Assembly: GCA_963758205.1 (NCBI GenBank)
Contig: CAVWUM010000002.1
Span: forward strand, 744,001-808,000
DNA: 64,000 nucleotides
From: Owenweeksia sp963758205
Lineage (GTDB): Bacteria; Bacteroidota; Bacteroidia; Flavobacteriales; Schleiferiaceae
Reading direction: 5' to 3'
The notes beneath the pieces are model-generated. The model saw only the letters and a list, made by a program, of their open reading frames with translations. It searched no databases and was not told the origin of the DNA. Below, piece by piece: positions 1-8,580 of the stretch (positions are counted from its first letter, which is position 1; each line of letters begins with the position of its first letter). The translations under genes and the position numbers were made by a program.

Positions 1-1063
1 AAACTTGCAGAGACTGGGCAGGGATATACTGTTCTTGTGCAGAAATAGTGTTTGGTGGTATGGCTTGTTTATATATGCCCATAGTGCCGGTACCAATAAA
101 TATTGTATCTCCAAAAACCGTCATATCTACTGGGTACATATTAGATGGATTTGACCAACCACTATTAAAATCAGACCAGGTATTTCCTAGGTTTTCTGTA
201 AAATAAACACCAGCGGAAGAACATATAAACAAGTTTTGATTCAAATTATAATAATCATAAACGTGAAAGCTGCTTAATCCTGATGTAGCTTGTTGCCAGG
301 ATGCTGAAGAAGGAAATTTTCTTTGAATTAAGTTAGGTGAGGCAAGAAAGATTACGGAATCTCTCATCATAAACCTATTGGAGTTAGTAAAAGGAAAACT
401 ATTGTCTACTAACCAGCTCCCACTATTTCTATTCCACTTAAAAACTCCTCCGTTAGTGCAGCCGGTTAGATATAACTTTCCATTGTGATGAAATATATCA
501 TTGACCTGATCACAGCCCGTATTTCGCGGACTGATGTCAGTCCAGTTTAACCCATAATCAGCAGAGTAGAATAATTCGTCATCACCCATCAGGTAAAGAG
601 TATCCTTATAAAGCCTTAAATCTGAATTTAGTATAATACTGGAACCAGAAAAGGTAGGGCCTTGCATTGTTACCCAACTAACACCATTATCACCACTTAC
701 AAATAGTTTTACCGAGTCCGTTCCCAGTCCTCTGGATATATATCTTGCCGGAACAAAAAGAGTATCATTATGGGTAATAGAAAGGCCATAGGTCCAATTA
801 CTTCCACCACGCGGAGATATATCCTCGTGGATACCATTCGTGTTAATCTTATACACTCCTTCCCACCCTGTTACAAAAACACCAGCCGAGGTGCTTTGTA
901 AAGAAGCTATTCTTGTAGAGAGAATCCCTGAAGTATCAACTTGTTTCATCCAGCTTCCTGATACTTCGGTATTAGAAAAAGCATTTCTATCAAATACCTG
1001 AGCTGCAAGCTCTTGATAAATAGGAAAAAGGAGCAGTAAAAATGTGATGTATGACTTTTTCAT
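1..1063 (-). CDS. Secreted protein with photosystem/BNR-like repeats, 3' end cut by window edge
   Basis: The reverse strand reads open from an ATG at 1063 through position 1 without a stop (about 354 codons), so this is the N-terminal part of a longer gene. It starts with a signal peptide (MKKSYITFLLLLFPIYQELAAQ). After it come repeated units of the type SGDNGVSWVTM, SADYGLNWTDIS and TENLGNTWSDF, which resemble the Asp-box (sxDxGxTW) of BNR/sialidase-like and photosystem stability-assembly-like propellers. The protein is probably exported, and in this phylum the missing C-terminus would often hold a type IX sorting domain, but that part is outside the window. Substrate and role are unknown. 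Confidence 0.75.
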   Translation of the reverse strand, partial: MKKSYITFLLLLFPIYQELAAQVFDRNAFSNTEVSGSWMKQVDTSGILSTRIASLQSTSAGVFVTGWEGVYKINTNGIHEDISPRGGSNWTYGLSITHNDTLFVPARYISRGLGTDSVKLFVSGDNGVSWVTMQGPTFSGSSIILNSDLRLYKDTLYLMGDDELFYSADYGLNWTDISPRNTGCDQVNDIFHHNGKLYLTGCTNGGVFKWNRNSGSWLVDNSFPFTNSNRFMMRDSVIFLASPNLIQRKFPSSASWQQATSGLSSFHVYDYYNLNQNLFICSSAGVYFTENLGNTWSDFNSGWSNPSNMYPVDMTVFGDTIFIGTGTMGIYKQAIPPNTISAQEQYIPAQSLQV

Positions 1064-1187
1064 AGGGCGACTGGTATTGCTTATTTGGTTTTTCGTAGAC
1101 ATACTTGGTGGGAACAATATCATACTTTTCTTTCAGAAAATGACGATATCACTTAAAATTTGAATAGTGCTATTTCGGATTAATGAT

Positions 1188-1616
1188 TTAATTTCTTTCA
1201 ACCCCATACTTCTCCATCATCAAATCATATTCTTCCCTAAAGCTTTTTTTACTATGATGATTCTCCTGGTTTTGGATATAGGCTCTCACCACATCCAAAG
1301 CCGAATGGCTTACTGAAGCAGCGAAATAATCATCGGCCCAGCCGAACTTAGCTTTGGTTAGCCTTTGCCGATTGATCCAAAAGGAGGATTCTCCCTTAAG
1401 AAGATTGACGATCGTAGCGATATTTTGATCCGAATTTAAAGACACCAAGCAGTGGACGTGATCTACGTGGCCATTGACCTCTAATAGGTTAATTCCTTTC
1501 TGATCGGCATATTCCTTAAAGTGAGTAAAAACCTTTGGGCGAATAGATTCGGTAAGATAGGGATAGCGGTTTTTGGTGCCCCATACAATATGGAGCCACA
1601 CTCGTAAGTAAGGCAT
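1188..1616 (-). CDS. IS200/IS605-family (REP-associated-like) transposase, TnpA/Y1 type
   Basis: A 142-residue single-domain Y1 HUH transposase. The HUH metal-binding motif is seen in GHVDHVHCLVSL (HVH, about residues 52-58) and the catalytic tyrosine is in AYIQNQENHH (about residue 112). The length fits IS200 TnpA and the REP-associated transposases (RAYTs). No TnpB lies beside it. The 215 bp upstream of its start (1617-1831) hold several palindromes, which fits either IS hairpin ends or a RAYT with its palindromic partners. It works on single-stranded DNA hairpins by family knowledge; present mobility cannot be judged here. Confidence 0.85.
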   Translation of the reverse strand: MPYLRVWLHIVWGTKNRYPYLTESIRPKVFTHFKEYADQKGINLLEVNGHVDHVHCLVSLNSDQNIATIVNLLKGESSFWINRQRLTKAKFGWADDYFAASVSHSALDVVRAYIQNQENHHSKKSFREEYDLMMEKYGVERN

Positions 1617-1667
1617 AGGTTTGGTTTTTAGAGGTATGAAGATAGGTATAGCCTTTTAAATGAGGAA

Positions 1668-1819
1668 GGGCTTTAAAAGGGCTAAAGCCCTCAGCAAGCT
1701 ACAGGCCTTAAGCAACCCCACCCTACAAGGATGGGGTTATAAGGCTACCTTATTTTCACTTCGTCCTTTAGGGCGAGGTCTGAGTACAGTTACGAGCGCC
1801 CGCCCAGGGCTTCAGCCCT
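1668..1819. repeat. Cluster of short palindromes beside the Y1 transposase
   Basis: Three inverted repeats are seen. One has arms GGGCTTTA (1668-1675) and TAAAGCCC (1683-1690). One has arms AACCCCA (1714-1720) and TGGGGTT (1732-1738). One is AGGGCT-TC-AGCCCT (1806-1819). Such hairpins are the substrates of Y1 transposases. Whether they are IS ends or REP-like units cannot be told from one copy. Confidence 0.5.
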
Positions 1820-1831
1820 TTCCGGCCAAAC

Positions 1832-3754
1832 CTAATAACTTTGCTTCAGCTTCTCAGCACCTTCCTTAATCTCTTCCACCACATCGGGATCGAGAAGTGT
1901 GGAGGTATCACCAAGATTGGAAGTATCGCCTTCAGCTACTTTTCTTAAAATTCTGCGCATAATTTTACCGGAGCGGGTTTTGGGCAATCCGCTTACGAAC
2001 TGGATAATTTCCGGCTTGGCGATTTTTCCGATTTCACTCACTACAGCCTCTACAATTTCCGCTCTTACCTTTTCGGGATTGTCAACCGGTTTGTTGGTGA
2101 TAACGTAGGCATAAATAGCCTGACCTTTTACAGGATGAGGATACCCCACCACGGCACTTTCAGCCACCACATCGTCCAGCGAGTTAATGGCATTTTCGAT
2201 TTCGGCTGTACCAAAGCGGTGACCACTCACATTGATTACATCGTCTACTCTGCCGATGATCCGGTACATACCGTTTTCATCGCGCTTGGCGCCATCACCG
2301 GTAAAGTAATAGCCATCGTAGTGCGAAAAGTAAGTGTTTTTACAGCGCTCATGATCGCCATAGGTAGTGCGCAAAATACTGGGCCAGGGATGCTTTATAG
2401 CCAGGTAGCCTTCCACCCCGTTTTCAGTAATCTCATTCCCCTCCTGGTCGAGGAGAACGGGTTGAATTCCCGGTAACGGGTAGCCCGCATGCGCAGGTTT
2501 CATAGGCGAATGTTTGCCCAAACCGGAAATCATAATGCCGCCCGTTTCGGTTTGCCACCAGGTATCCACCACGGGCGATTTTTCTTTACCTACGTGGATG
2601 TGGTACCATTCCCAGGCCTCCTGGTTGATGGGTTCTCCTACACTTCCCAACACTTTTAGTGAATACAATCCGTAGCTCAACACATGGTCTTCGCCATGCG
2701 CCATGAGGGCACGGATGGCCGTTGGTGCCGTATAAAATTGATTCACGTTGTGCTTATCCACCACCTGCCAAAAGCGGCCAGGCCCGGGGTAAGTAGGTAC
2801 GCCTTCAAACATGGTAGTCGTAGCGCCATTGAGCAATGGGCCGTACACGATGTAGGTATGCCCGGTAATCCAGCCAATGTCGGCCGTACACCAGTACACA
2901 TCGCTTTCTTCATACTGAAAAACATTGGCAAAACTGTAACCCGCGTACACCATGTATCCACCACAGGTGTGCACTACCCCTTTGGGCTTACCCGTGCTGC
3001 CGGAAGTGTACAGGATGAAAAGCATATCTTCAGCGTCCATGGGTTCGGCCGGGCAATTCTTGTCCACCGTTTCCAGTTCTTCATGAATCCAGAAGTCGCG
3101 GCCTTCCTCCATTTTCACGTTCCATTGGGTTCTTTCTGAAACTAGCACAGTTTCCACCGAAGGGCATTCTTTCAACGCCTCATTCACCACCGCCTTTACG
3201 GGAATTTCTTTGGTACCACGATACAATCCATCTGCGGTAAGTACCATTTTACACTTGGAGTCATTGATGCGATCTGCCAGGGCACTGGCCGAGAAACCGG
3301 CAAATACCACTGAATGCACTGCCCCTATTCTGGCGCATGCTAGTACAGCTATGGCCAAATCAGGAATCATAGGCATGTAAAGAGCCACCCGGTCACCCTT
3401 ACCTACGCCATGCTTCTTCATCACATTGGCGTACTTACATACCTCCTCGTAAAGCTCGCGGTAGGTAAGGCGTACAAATCTTTCCTTTGGATCATTGGGT
3501 TCCCAAATCACAGCCAGCTTGTTGCCGCGCTTTTCCAGGTGGCGATCCAGGCAGTTTTCGGTGATGTTGAGCTTTGCCCCCTGAAACCACTTTACCGATG
3601 GCGTTTTAAACTCCCACTCCAGGGTTTTGTCCCACTTCTTTTGCCATTGAAAATTTTCGGCTATATCCGCCCAAAACCCCTCCGGGTCCTGCACACTTTT
3701 TTGATACTGCTCTTTGTATTCTTCAAAGGAATTTATTTTATATACGGTGTTCAT
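1832..3754 (-). CDS. acs: Acetyl-CoA synthetase
   Basis: A 640-residue AMP-forming acetate-CoA ligase (acetate + ATP + CoA to acetyl-CoA + AMP + PPi), close to the usual length of about 650. The order is an ACS N-terminal domain (FEEYKEQYQKSVQDPEGFW), the P-loop-like YTSGSTGKPKGV (residues 249-260), the acetate-pocket region WWQTETGGIM, and a C-terminal AMP-binding domain. LPKTRSGKIMRRIL near residue 600 holds the lysine that is acetylated in well-studied Acs enzymes. The ATG at 3754 is a good family start. It lies downstream of, and on the same strand as, the DUF779 and aldehyde dehydrogenase genes; together they could take acetaldehyde to acetate to acetyl-CoA. Confidence 0.97.
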   Translation of the reverse strand: MNTVYKINSFEEYKEQYQKSVQDPEGFWADIAENFQWQKKWDKTLEWEFKTPSVKWFQGAKLNITENCLDRHLEKRGNKLAVIWEPNDPKERFVRLTYRELYEEVCKYANVMKKHGVGKGDRVALYMPMIPDLAIAVLACARIGAVHSVVFAGFSASALADRINDSKCKMVLTADGLYRGTKEIPVKAVVNEALKECPSVETVLVSERTQWNVKMEEGRDFWIHEELETVDKNCPAEPMDAEDMLFILYTSGSTGKPKGVVHTCGGYMVYAGYSFANVFQYEESDVYWCTADIGWITGHTYIVYGPLLNGATTTMFEGVPTYPGPGRFWQVVDKHNVNQFYTAPTAIRALMAHGEDHVLSYGLYSLKVLGSVGEPINQEAWEWYHIHVGKEKSPVVDTWWQTETGGIMISGLGKHSPMKPAHAGYPLPGIQPVLLDQEGNEITENGVEGYLAIKHPWPSILRTTYGDHERCKNTYFSHYDGYYFTGDGAKRDENGMYRIIGRVDDVINVSGHRFGTAEIENAINSLDDVVAESAVVGYPHPVKGQAIYAYVITNKPVDNPEKVRAEIVEAVVSEIGKIAKPEIIQFVSGLPKTRSGKIMRRILRKVAEGDTSNLGDTSTLLDPDVVEEIKEGAEKLKQSY

Positions 3755-3871
3755 CTCTTAAGTTTTATTGGAGAATTGGAGCCATAGAAAGCTTTGCCAG
3801 CAATTTGCAAAAGATTAGGAAGAAATCACGAAAATGAAGCGATAAATTCAGAAACTACCCTGCTGACTATT

Positions 3872-4249
3872 TTAATCCTCTACATAGCGAAGCTCCTCCA
3901 AATCCTTACTTTCCTCTTCGGTGTAAAGCCGGGATTTAATCACAAACCTTTTTCCCAATGGGATTTCCAGTGAAAAGCTGGAGCCACGGCCATTGGTGAT
4001 ATCCACGGTAAGTTGGGTGTGCTTCCAGTACTCAAACTGGTCGTTGCTCATCCAGAATGCGCTGTCGGCAATTTTGCCGAGGCACACATCATTGGAGCCT
4101 ACTTTAAATTCGCCTTTTTCAAAACACATAGGCGAAGAGCCATCGCAACAACCGCCACTTTGGTGAAACATGAGCGGCCCGTAGCGGTCTTTGAGCTGTT
4201 GCACTACTTCTTCAGCTTCTGGGGTGATTTTTATTCTGGGTGTTGACAT
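3872..4249 (-). CDS. DUF779 domain-containing protein
   Basis: A 125-residue protein matching the DUF779 family: a conserved cysteine-rich core (HQSGGCCDGSSPMCF, about residues 29-43), then GSNDVCLG and a basic beta-rich C-terminus. DUF779 genes are often found next to aldehyde dehydrogenase genes, as here (88 bp downstream of the ALDH stop). The cysteines suggest metal binding or thiol chemistry, but no biochemical role is established. A hairpin with a short T-run lies between the ALDH and this gene, so its expression may be lower than that of ALDH. Confidence 0.85.
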   Translation of the reverse strand: MSTPRIKITPEAEEVVQQLKDRYGPLMFHQSGGCCDGSSPMCFEKGEFKVGSNDVCLGKIADSAFWMSNDQFEYWKHTQLTVDITNGRGSSFSLEIPLGKRFVIKSRLYTEEESKDLEELRYVED

Positions 4250-4273
4250 ACGGGTGTTTTTTTTTTAGAAAAA

Positions 4274-4307
4274 GATCACCCCCGGCCCAAGACTGCCGGA
4301 GGTGATC
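4274..4307 (-). terminator. Hairpin with T-tract between aldehyde dehydrogenase and DUF779 genes
   Basis: Arms GATCACC-c-CCGGC (4274-4286) and GCCGG-a-GGTGATC (4295-4307) pair with a single internal mismatch. Read on the minus strand the stem is followed by TTTTTC. It looks like an intrinsic terminator or attenuator just after the ALDH stop. Confidence 0.7.
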
Positions 4308-4337
4308 GAAGCGGACTTAACCTGACTAAATCGACTT

Positions 4338-5864
4338 TTAAAAGAAGCCCAGTTTATTCTTATCGTAAGAGATAAGCATGTTCTTGGTTTGGCGGTAATG
4401 ATTCAGCATCATCTTATGATTTTCACGGCCAAAACCTGATTTTTTATATCCTCCGAAAGGAGCATGGGCGGGATAAGCGTGATAGCAATTTACCCACACA
4501 CGACCAGCCTTGATGGCACGGGGCACCTGGTACAGCTCATGGGCATCGCGGGTCCACACGCCAGCGCCCAGACCGTAAAGAGTGTCATTGGCAATTTCGA
4601 TGGCTTCTTCCATGGTTTTGAAAGTCGTTACCGAAGTCACCGGCCCAAAGATTTCTTCCTGGAACACGCGCATCTTGTTATGTCCCTTCATAATGGTGGG
4701 CTGAATGTAGTACCCCTTTTCCAGGCCACTGTTTAGGCCCGCTTTTCCTCCACCACAAAGCACTTCAGCGCCTTCTTCGCGACCAATGCTCATATAGTTC
4801 AGGATCTTCTCAAACTGGTCGTTAGAAGCCTGGGCGCCCATCATGGTTGAAGGATCAAGGGGATTGCCCATTTTAATGGCTTTGGTACGCTCTACCACGC
4901 GCTCCATAAACTTGTCGTAAATGTCTTCCTGCACCAGAATACGCGAAGGACAGGTACACACCTCACCCTGGTTAAGGGCGAACATCACCGCACCTTCAAT
5001 GGCTTTATCAAAAAATTCATCATCTGCTTCAGCTACGGAACTAAAGAAAATATTGGGCGACTTACCACCCAGCTCCATAGTTACGGGAACCAGGTTTTCG
5101 GAAGCGTACTGCATGATGAGGCGACCGGTAGTGGTTTCGCCTGTAAAGGCCACCTTAGCCACACGGGGCGAAGTAGCCAAAGGCTTACCCGCTTCAGGGC
5201 CAAAACCTGTAACTACATTGAGCACACCGGGAGGCAAAATACCATCGATCAATTCCAACAGGCACATGAGGCCGGTAGGCGTTTGCTCGGCAGGTTTTAC
5301 CACGGTACAGTTACCGGCAGCCAGAGCGGGAGCAATTTTCCAGGTGGCCATCAGCAGTGGAAAGTTCCAGGGAATGATCTGGCCCACCACACCTATAGGC
5401 TCCTGCAGGTTGATACTCACCGTGTGCTCGTCATGCTCACTCATGCTGCTTTCGTCAGCACGTATCACACCGGCAAAGTAGCGGAAGTGATCGATACAGA
5501 GCGGAAGGTCGGCCGCCATGGTTTCGCGGATGGCCTTGCCATTATCAATAGTTTCGATGGTGGCGAGGTATTCGAGATTGTCCTCCATTACCTGGGCTAT
5601 CTTAAGCAACATGTTGGAACGTGTGGCTGGCGAAGTTTTGCTCCAAGCCGGGAATGCCTTGTGGGCAGCATCCAGCGCGTTCTCAATATCTTCTTTGGTA
5701 GACCTGGCGGCCTGTGTAAAAGCCTGGCCCGTAACGGGCGAAATATTGTCAAAATATTCTCCTTTTACAGGACTTACCCACTCGCCACCTATATAATTTT
5801 CATAGCGCGACTTAAACTCCACGCTTTTGTTTACAAATGGAAATGATGCTACTGTTGTCTCCAT
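4338..5864 (-). CDS. Aldehyde dehydrogenase (acetaldehyde dehydrogenase, ExaC/AldB-like)
   Basis: An NAD(P)-dependent aldehyde dehydrogenase of 508 residues when started at the ATG at 5864 (METTVASFPFVNKSVEFK). The frame is open a further 30 codons upstream, but that stretch does not look like family sequence. Landmarks are IGVVGQIIPWNFPLLM, the general base in MELGGKSPN, and the catalytic cysteine in NQGEVCTCPSRIL (about residue 305). The GFGRENHKMMLNHYRQTKN ending is typical of ExaC/AldB enzymes, which oxidise acetaldehyde and other short aldehydes. The divergent AraC regulator 166 bp away and the downstream DUF779 and acs genes support an acetaldehyde or alcohol role. Confidence 0.93.
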   Translation of the reverse strand: METTVASFPFVNKSVEFKSRYENYIGGEWVSPVKGEYFDNISPVTGQAFTQAARSTKEDIENALDAAHKAFPAWSKTSPATRSNMLLKIAQVMEDNLEYLATIETIDNGKAIRETMAADLPLCIDHFRYFAGVIRADESSMSEHDEHTVSINLQEPIGVVGQIIPWNFPLLMATWKIAPALAAGNCTVVKPAEQTPTGLMCLLELIDGILPPGVLNVVTGFGPEAGKPLATSPRVAKVAFTGETTTGRLIMQYASENLVPVTMELGGKSPNIFFSSVAEADDEFFDKAIEGAVMFALNQGEVCTCPSRILVQEDIYDKFMERVVERTKAIKMGNPLDPSTMMGAQASNDQFEKILNYMSIGREEGAEVLCGGGKAGLNSGLEKGYYIQPTIMKGHNKMRVFQEEIFGPVTSVTTFKTMEEAIEIANDTLYGLGAGVWTRDAHELYQVPRAIKAGRVWVNCYHAYPAHAPFGGYKKSGFGRENHKMMLNHYRQTKNMLISYDKNKLGFF

Positions 5865-5896
5865 AATTATTGATTTTTTAATTTTCTCAATATTCC

Positions 5897-5917
5897 CCTG
5901 ATTATTCCATAATCGGG
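5897..5917. promoter_or_regulatory. Palindrome in the aldehyde dehydrogenase/AraC intergenic region (candidate operator)
   Basis: CCTGATTA (5897-5904) and TAATCGGG (5910-5917) form a near-perfect inverted repeat. It lies 33-53 bp upstream of the aldehyde dehydrogenase start and faces the divergent AraC gene. AraC-family sites are usually direct repeats, so this link is only a suggestion. Confidence 0.3.
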
Positions 5918-6030
5918 TGGAGATTATTTTCAACTTATAGCACAATCTTCCCAAACCACTGATTCATGGTAGTTTAGACTGGTTTTATTCCTAAATTAGT
6001 GCTCCTACAAAACCTGACCCGATATTTTTG

Positions 6031-6945
6031 ATGGAATACATTGTACCTCATATGCTTACAGATATTGACCGGCTGCACTCATTGGTAGAGCACCGCTCTA
6101 AGTTCAACCTCGACTTTTGCGAGTTCAACGTTTTTGAAACGCACCAGGAGGCCGAAGACTTTAACCTGAAGTTTGAAGGGTTTACCATTACCTCCATGCT
6201 GCGTGGCAAAAAAATTATGCACCTGGAGGGTTTTGATGATTTTGAATATGTGCCGGGCGAAACGGTGATTGCCCCCGCCCACACGCTTATGCGCATTGAT
6301 TTCCCGGAAGCCCACCTGGAAAAACCCACCCAGTGTACAGCCCTGGTGCTGGACAATCACTACCTCAACAAGCAACTCACCCGCATCAATTCCGGTTGGA
6401 AGGGAACCCGCATCAGCCACTCCGAGTGGAAAATTGATCCCAAGGAATTGATTATAAAAAACGATAAGGAACTGGCCACCACCAGCACCAAGTTGCTACA
6501 ACTACTCACCAGCGATGACCCTTTTAAGGAATACCGGGCCGACCTTATGCTGAGGGAACTGGTGCTGCACATGCTAAAGCTGCAGAACCTCAACGTACTT
6601 CGCAAAGAGCACAAAACCTCGGGAAACAGCACCCCGTTTAATGCTGTACTGAGCTTCATCAACAACAGCCTGAGCTCCGATATCCGCATTGAAGACCTGT
6701 GCCGAGTGGCCGGCATGAGCAAGTCCAGCTTTTACCGGGCTTTTACCGATGAGTACGGCATTACTCCCGTACAACTGATCCTCGAAGAGCGCCTAAAATT
6801 TGCTAAGGATATGATGGAGCAAAACCCCGAAGTGAGCATTAAAGAAGTGGCTTACGCATCCGGCTTTAACGACCCGAATTACTTTGCCCGGGCCTTCAGA
6901 AAAAATGAGGGCGTTACACCCAGCGCGTACAGGCAGTTTGCCTGA
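6031..6945 (+). CDS. AraC-family transcriptional regulator
   Basis: A 304-residue activator-type regulator. The ATG at 6031 is preferred over an in-frame TTG at 6028. The N-terminal about 190 residues resemble the AraC-type ligand-binding domain found next to aldehyde dehydrogenases. The C-terminal about 100 residues hold two helix-turn-helix units (IRIEDLCRVAGMSKSSFYR and VSIKEVAYASGFNDPNYFAR) and end in the family signature GVTPSAYRQF. It is transcribed away from the aldehyde dehydrogenase gene, so that enzyme, and perhaps DUF779 and acs, are its likely targets. The ligand is unknown; an aldehyde or alcohol is a reasonable guess. Confidence 0.92.
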   Translation: MEYIVPHMLTDIDRLHSLVEHRSKFNLDFCEFNVFETHQEAEDFNLKFEGFTITSMLRGKKIMHLEGFDDFEYVPGETVIAPAHTLMRIDFPEAHLEKPTQCTALVLDNHYLNKQLTRINSGWKGTRISHSEWKIDPKELIIKNDKELATTSTKLLQLLTSDDPFKEYRADLMLRELVLHMLKLQNLNVLRKEHKTSGNSTPFNAVLSFINNSLSSDIRIEDLCRVAGMSKSSFYRAFTDEYGITPVQLILEERLKFAKDMMEQNPEVSIKEVAYASGFNDPNYFARAFRKNEGVTPSAYRQFA

Positions 6946-7013
6946 GGGTATCTTTCAAACCATCATTTGCACCCAGGCCACTCATTGCTGTATCATTGTA
7001 CTTTAATTCTGAT

Positions 7014-8504
7014 ATGGCTTCCCTATTCCGATCCAAAAAATTTTTAACCATACTAGCCTTGCTGGTACTGGCTGTATTATTGTACCAGCCCATTTTTGGG
7101 CACCTGGATGCTTTGCCCTTGAGGCAGTGGGATGAAACGCGGCTGGCCCACAGCGCGCTGGAGATGTATTGGGATGGACTTTCCATAGTGCCCACCTACA
7201 ATGGCGCACCTGAAATGTGGAGTACTAAGCCCCCATTGATGATTTGGGCACAAAGCATTTGCATGCACCTTTTTGGGCCTTATGAACTGGCTATCAGGCT
7301 CCCCTCAGCTTTTGCCGCGCTGTTTACCTGCATTATGCTGATTGTTTTCAGCCGCAAGGCAACAGGGGACATCTGGATGGGCTACCTGGCCATTATAGTT
7401 TTAATAACAACGTGGGGCTATGTTGATTTTCATGGTACCAGGACAGGTGATTATGATGCGTTGCTTACGCTTTTCACAACATCATACCTTCTGATGTTTT
7501 TCCTTTTTCTACATAATAATCAAACTAAGTACCTGTACTTATTTTTCATTGGGCTGGCTTTAGCGGGCCTTACAAAAGGTATTTCCGCCTTTATTTTTCT
7601 TCCGATGGTTTTTGGTTTTGCTCTGTATAAGAAACAAGTAATTCCACTACTAAAAAACCGTCATTTTTATGCTGGCTTATCCATCCTTTTAGTTTTAGTT
7701 GGAGGTTATTACTTAGGTAGGGAGTTTATCAATCCCGGCTACCTACAGGCTGTTTGGGAAAACGAACTTGGAGGAAGATATGCAGGGGTGCTGGATGACC
7801 ACTCACATCCCTTTGCTTGGTATTTTGAGAAAATGTATCATGAGCGATATACCTCGTGGTTTATGTTTTTGGTAGTTGCAGGCATAGTAAATAGTTTTTC
7901 TAAGGATAAAGCCAAACGGTTTTTAAACTTTTATCTACTATTCAATTCCATCTTTTACCTTTTGGTTATCTCCACAGCCCAAACCAAATTGCATTGGTAT
8001 GATATCCCGGCCTACCCGCTCTTTGCTATTATTATCGGCATTTTTTTAAATGATATTATTTGCCGCATTATAACCTCAGCTAATCTGAATATTTCCAGGC
8101 CATTAATGGCAGGTATGATAATAGCTTCAATAGGTTTCAAACCCTATTACGACATTTTTATAAAAACCTACGGTAGACAGGAAGAGTCCGAGGAGATGGC
8201 CAGGTTTTACAGCATGGGGAGCTATATGCAGCTGGCACTTAAAAATAAAGTGGATTTAAGGAACGCCACTATTGTACACTTAGGCTACTATTCCGCTCAC
8301 TTGTGGTATTACGCACGCCTTTTGAATGATCGTGGTGCGAATATCACTATAGATTTAAACAACTTCGAGAATTACTCCACAGGAGATACAATAATGATTT
8401 ACCAGGAAGGCTCGCAAAGCTATTTCTGGCACAACTACAATTTTGAAATCATAGATCGGTACGACAACATTGAAACCTGGGTTTTAAAAGAACCGAAGCA
8501 GTAA
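7014..8504 (+). CDS. Glycosyltransferase family 39 (ArnT/PMT-like) membrane protein
   Basis: A polytopic inner-membrane protein of about 496 residues from the ATG at 7014; an in-frame TTG at 6996 is less likely. Around 10-12 hydrophobic segments follow a short cytoplasmic start. The first periplasmic loop has the acidic motif LRQWDETRLAHSALEMYWDG and a second acidic motif is HGTRTGDYDALLT, both typical of GT-C transferases of the ArnT/dolichyl-phosphate mannosyltransferase group. Such enzymes move a sugar from a polyprenyl-phosphate donor to lipid or protein on the outer face of the membrane. The acceptor is unknown, and no LPS or glycosylation genes lie beside it. Confidence 0.85.
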   Translation: MASLFRSKKFLTILALLVLAVLLYQPIFGHLDALPLRQWDETRLAHSALEMYWDGLSIVPTYNGAPEMWSTKPPLMIWAQSICMHLFGPYELAIRLPSAFAALFTCIMLIVFSRKATGDIWMGYLAIIVLITTWGYVDFHGTRTGDYDALLTLFTTSYLLMFFLFLHNNQTKYLYLFFIGLALAGLTKGISAFIFLPMVFGFALYKKQVIPLLKNRHFYAGLSILLVLVGGYYLGREFINPGYLQAVWENELGGRYAGVLDDHSHPFAWYFEKMYHERYTSWFMFLVVAGIVNSFSKDKAKRFLNFYLLFNSIFYLLVISTAQTKLHWYDIPAYPLFAIIIGIFLNDIICRIITSANLNISRPLMAGMIIASIGFKPYYDIFIKTYGRQEESEEMARFYSMGSYMQLALKNKVDLRNATIVHLGYYSAHLWYYARLLNDRGANITIDLNNFENYSTGDTIMIYQEGSQSYFWHNYNFEIIDRYDNIETWVLKEPKQ

Positions 8505-8580
8505 TCTGTGCTTTTGGTACACAGCCATAAATAAAATTGTGTCGATCTTCCAATTCTTTAAGCCTAATTGATCCTGTAGG

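Noticed and set aside
1660..1869. A 69-codon plus-strand frame over the palindromes beside the Y1 transposase
   Set aside because: It covers repeats and the end of acs on the other strand and has no protein-like composition; the palindromes explain it better.
5865..5954. A 30-codon N-terminal extension of the aldehyde dehydrogenase
   Set aside because: The extension is not family-like; the ATG at 5864 gives the normal length of about 508 residues.
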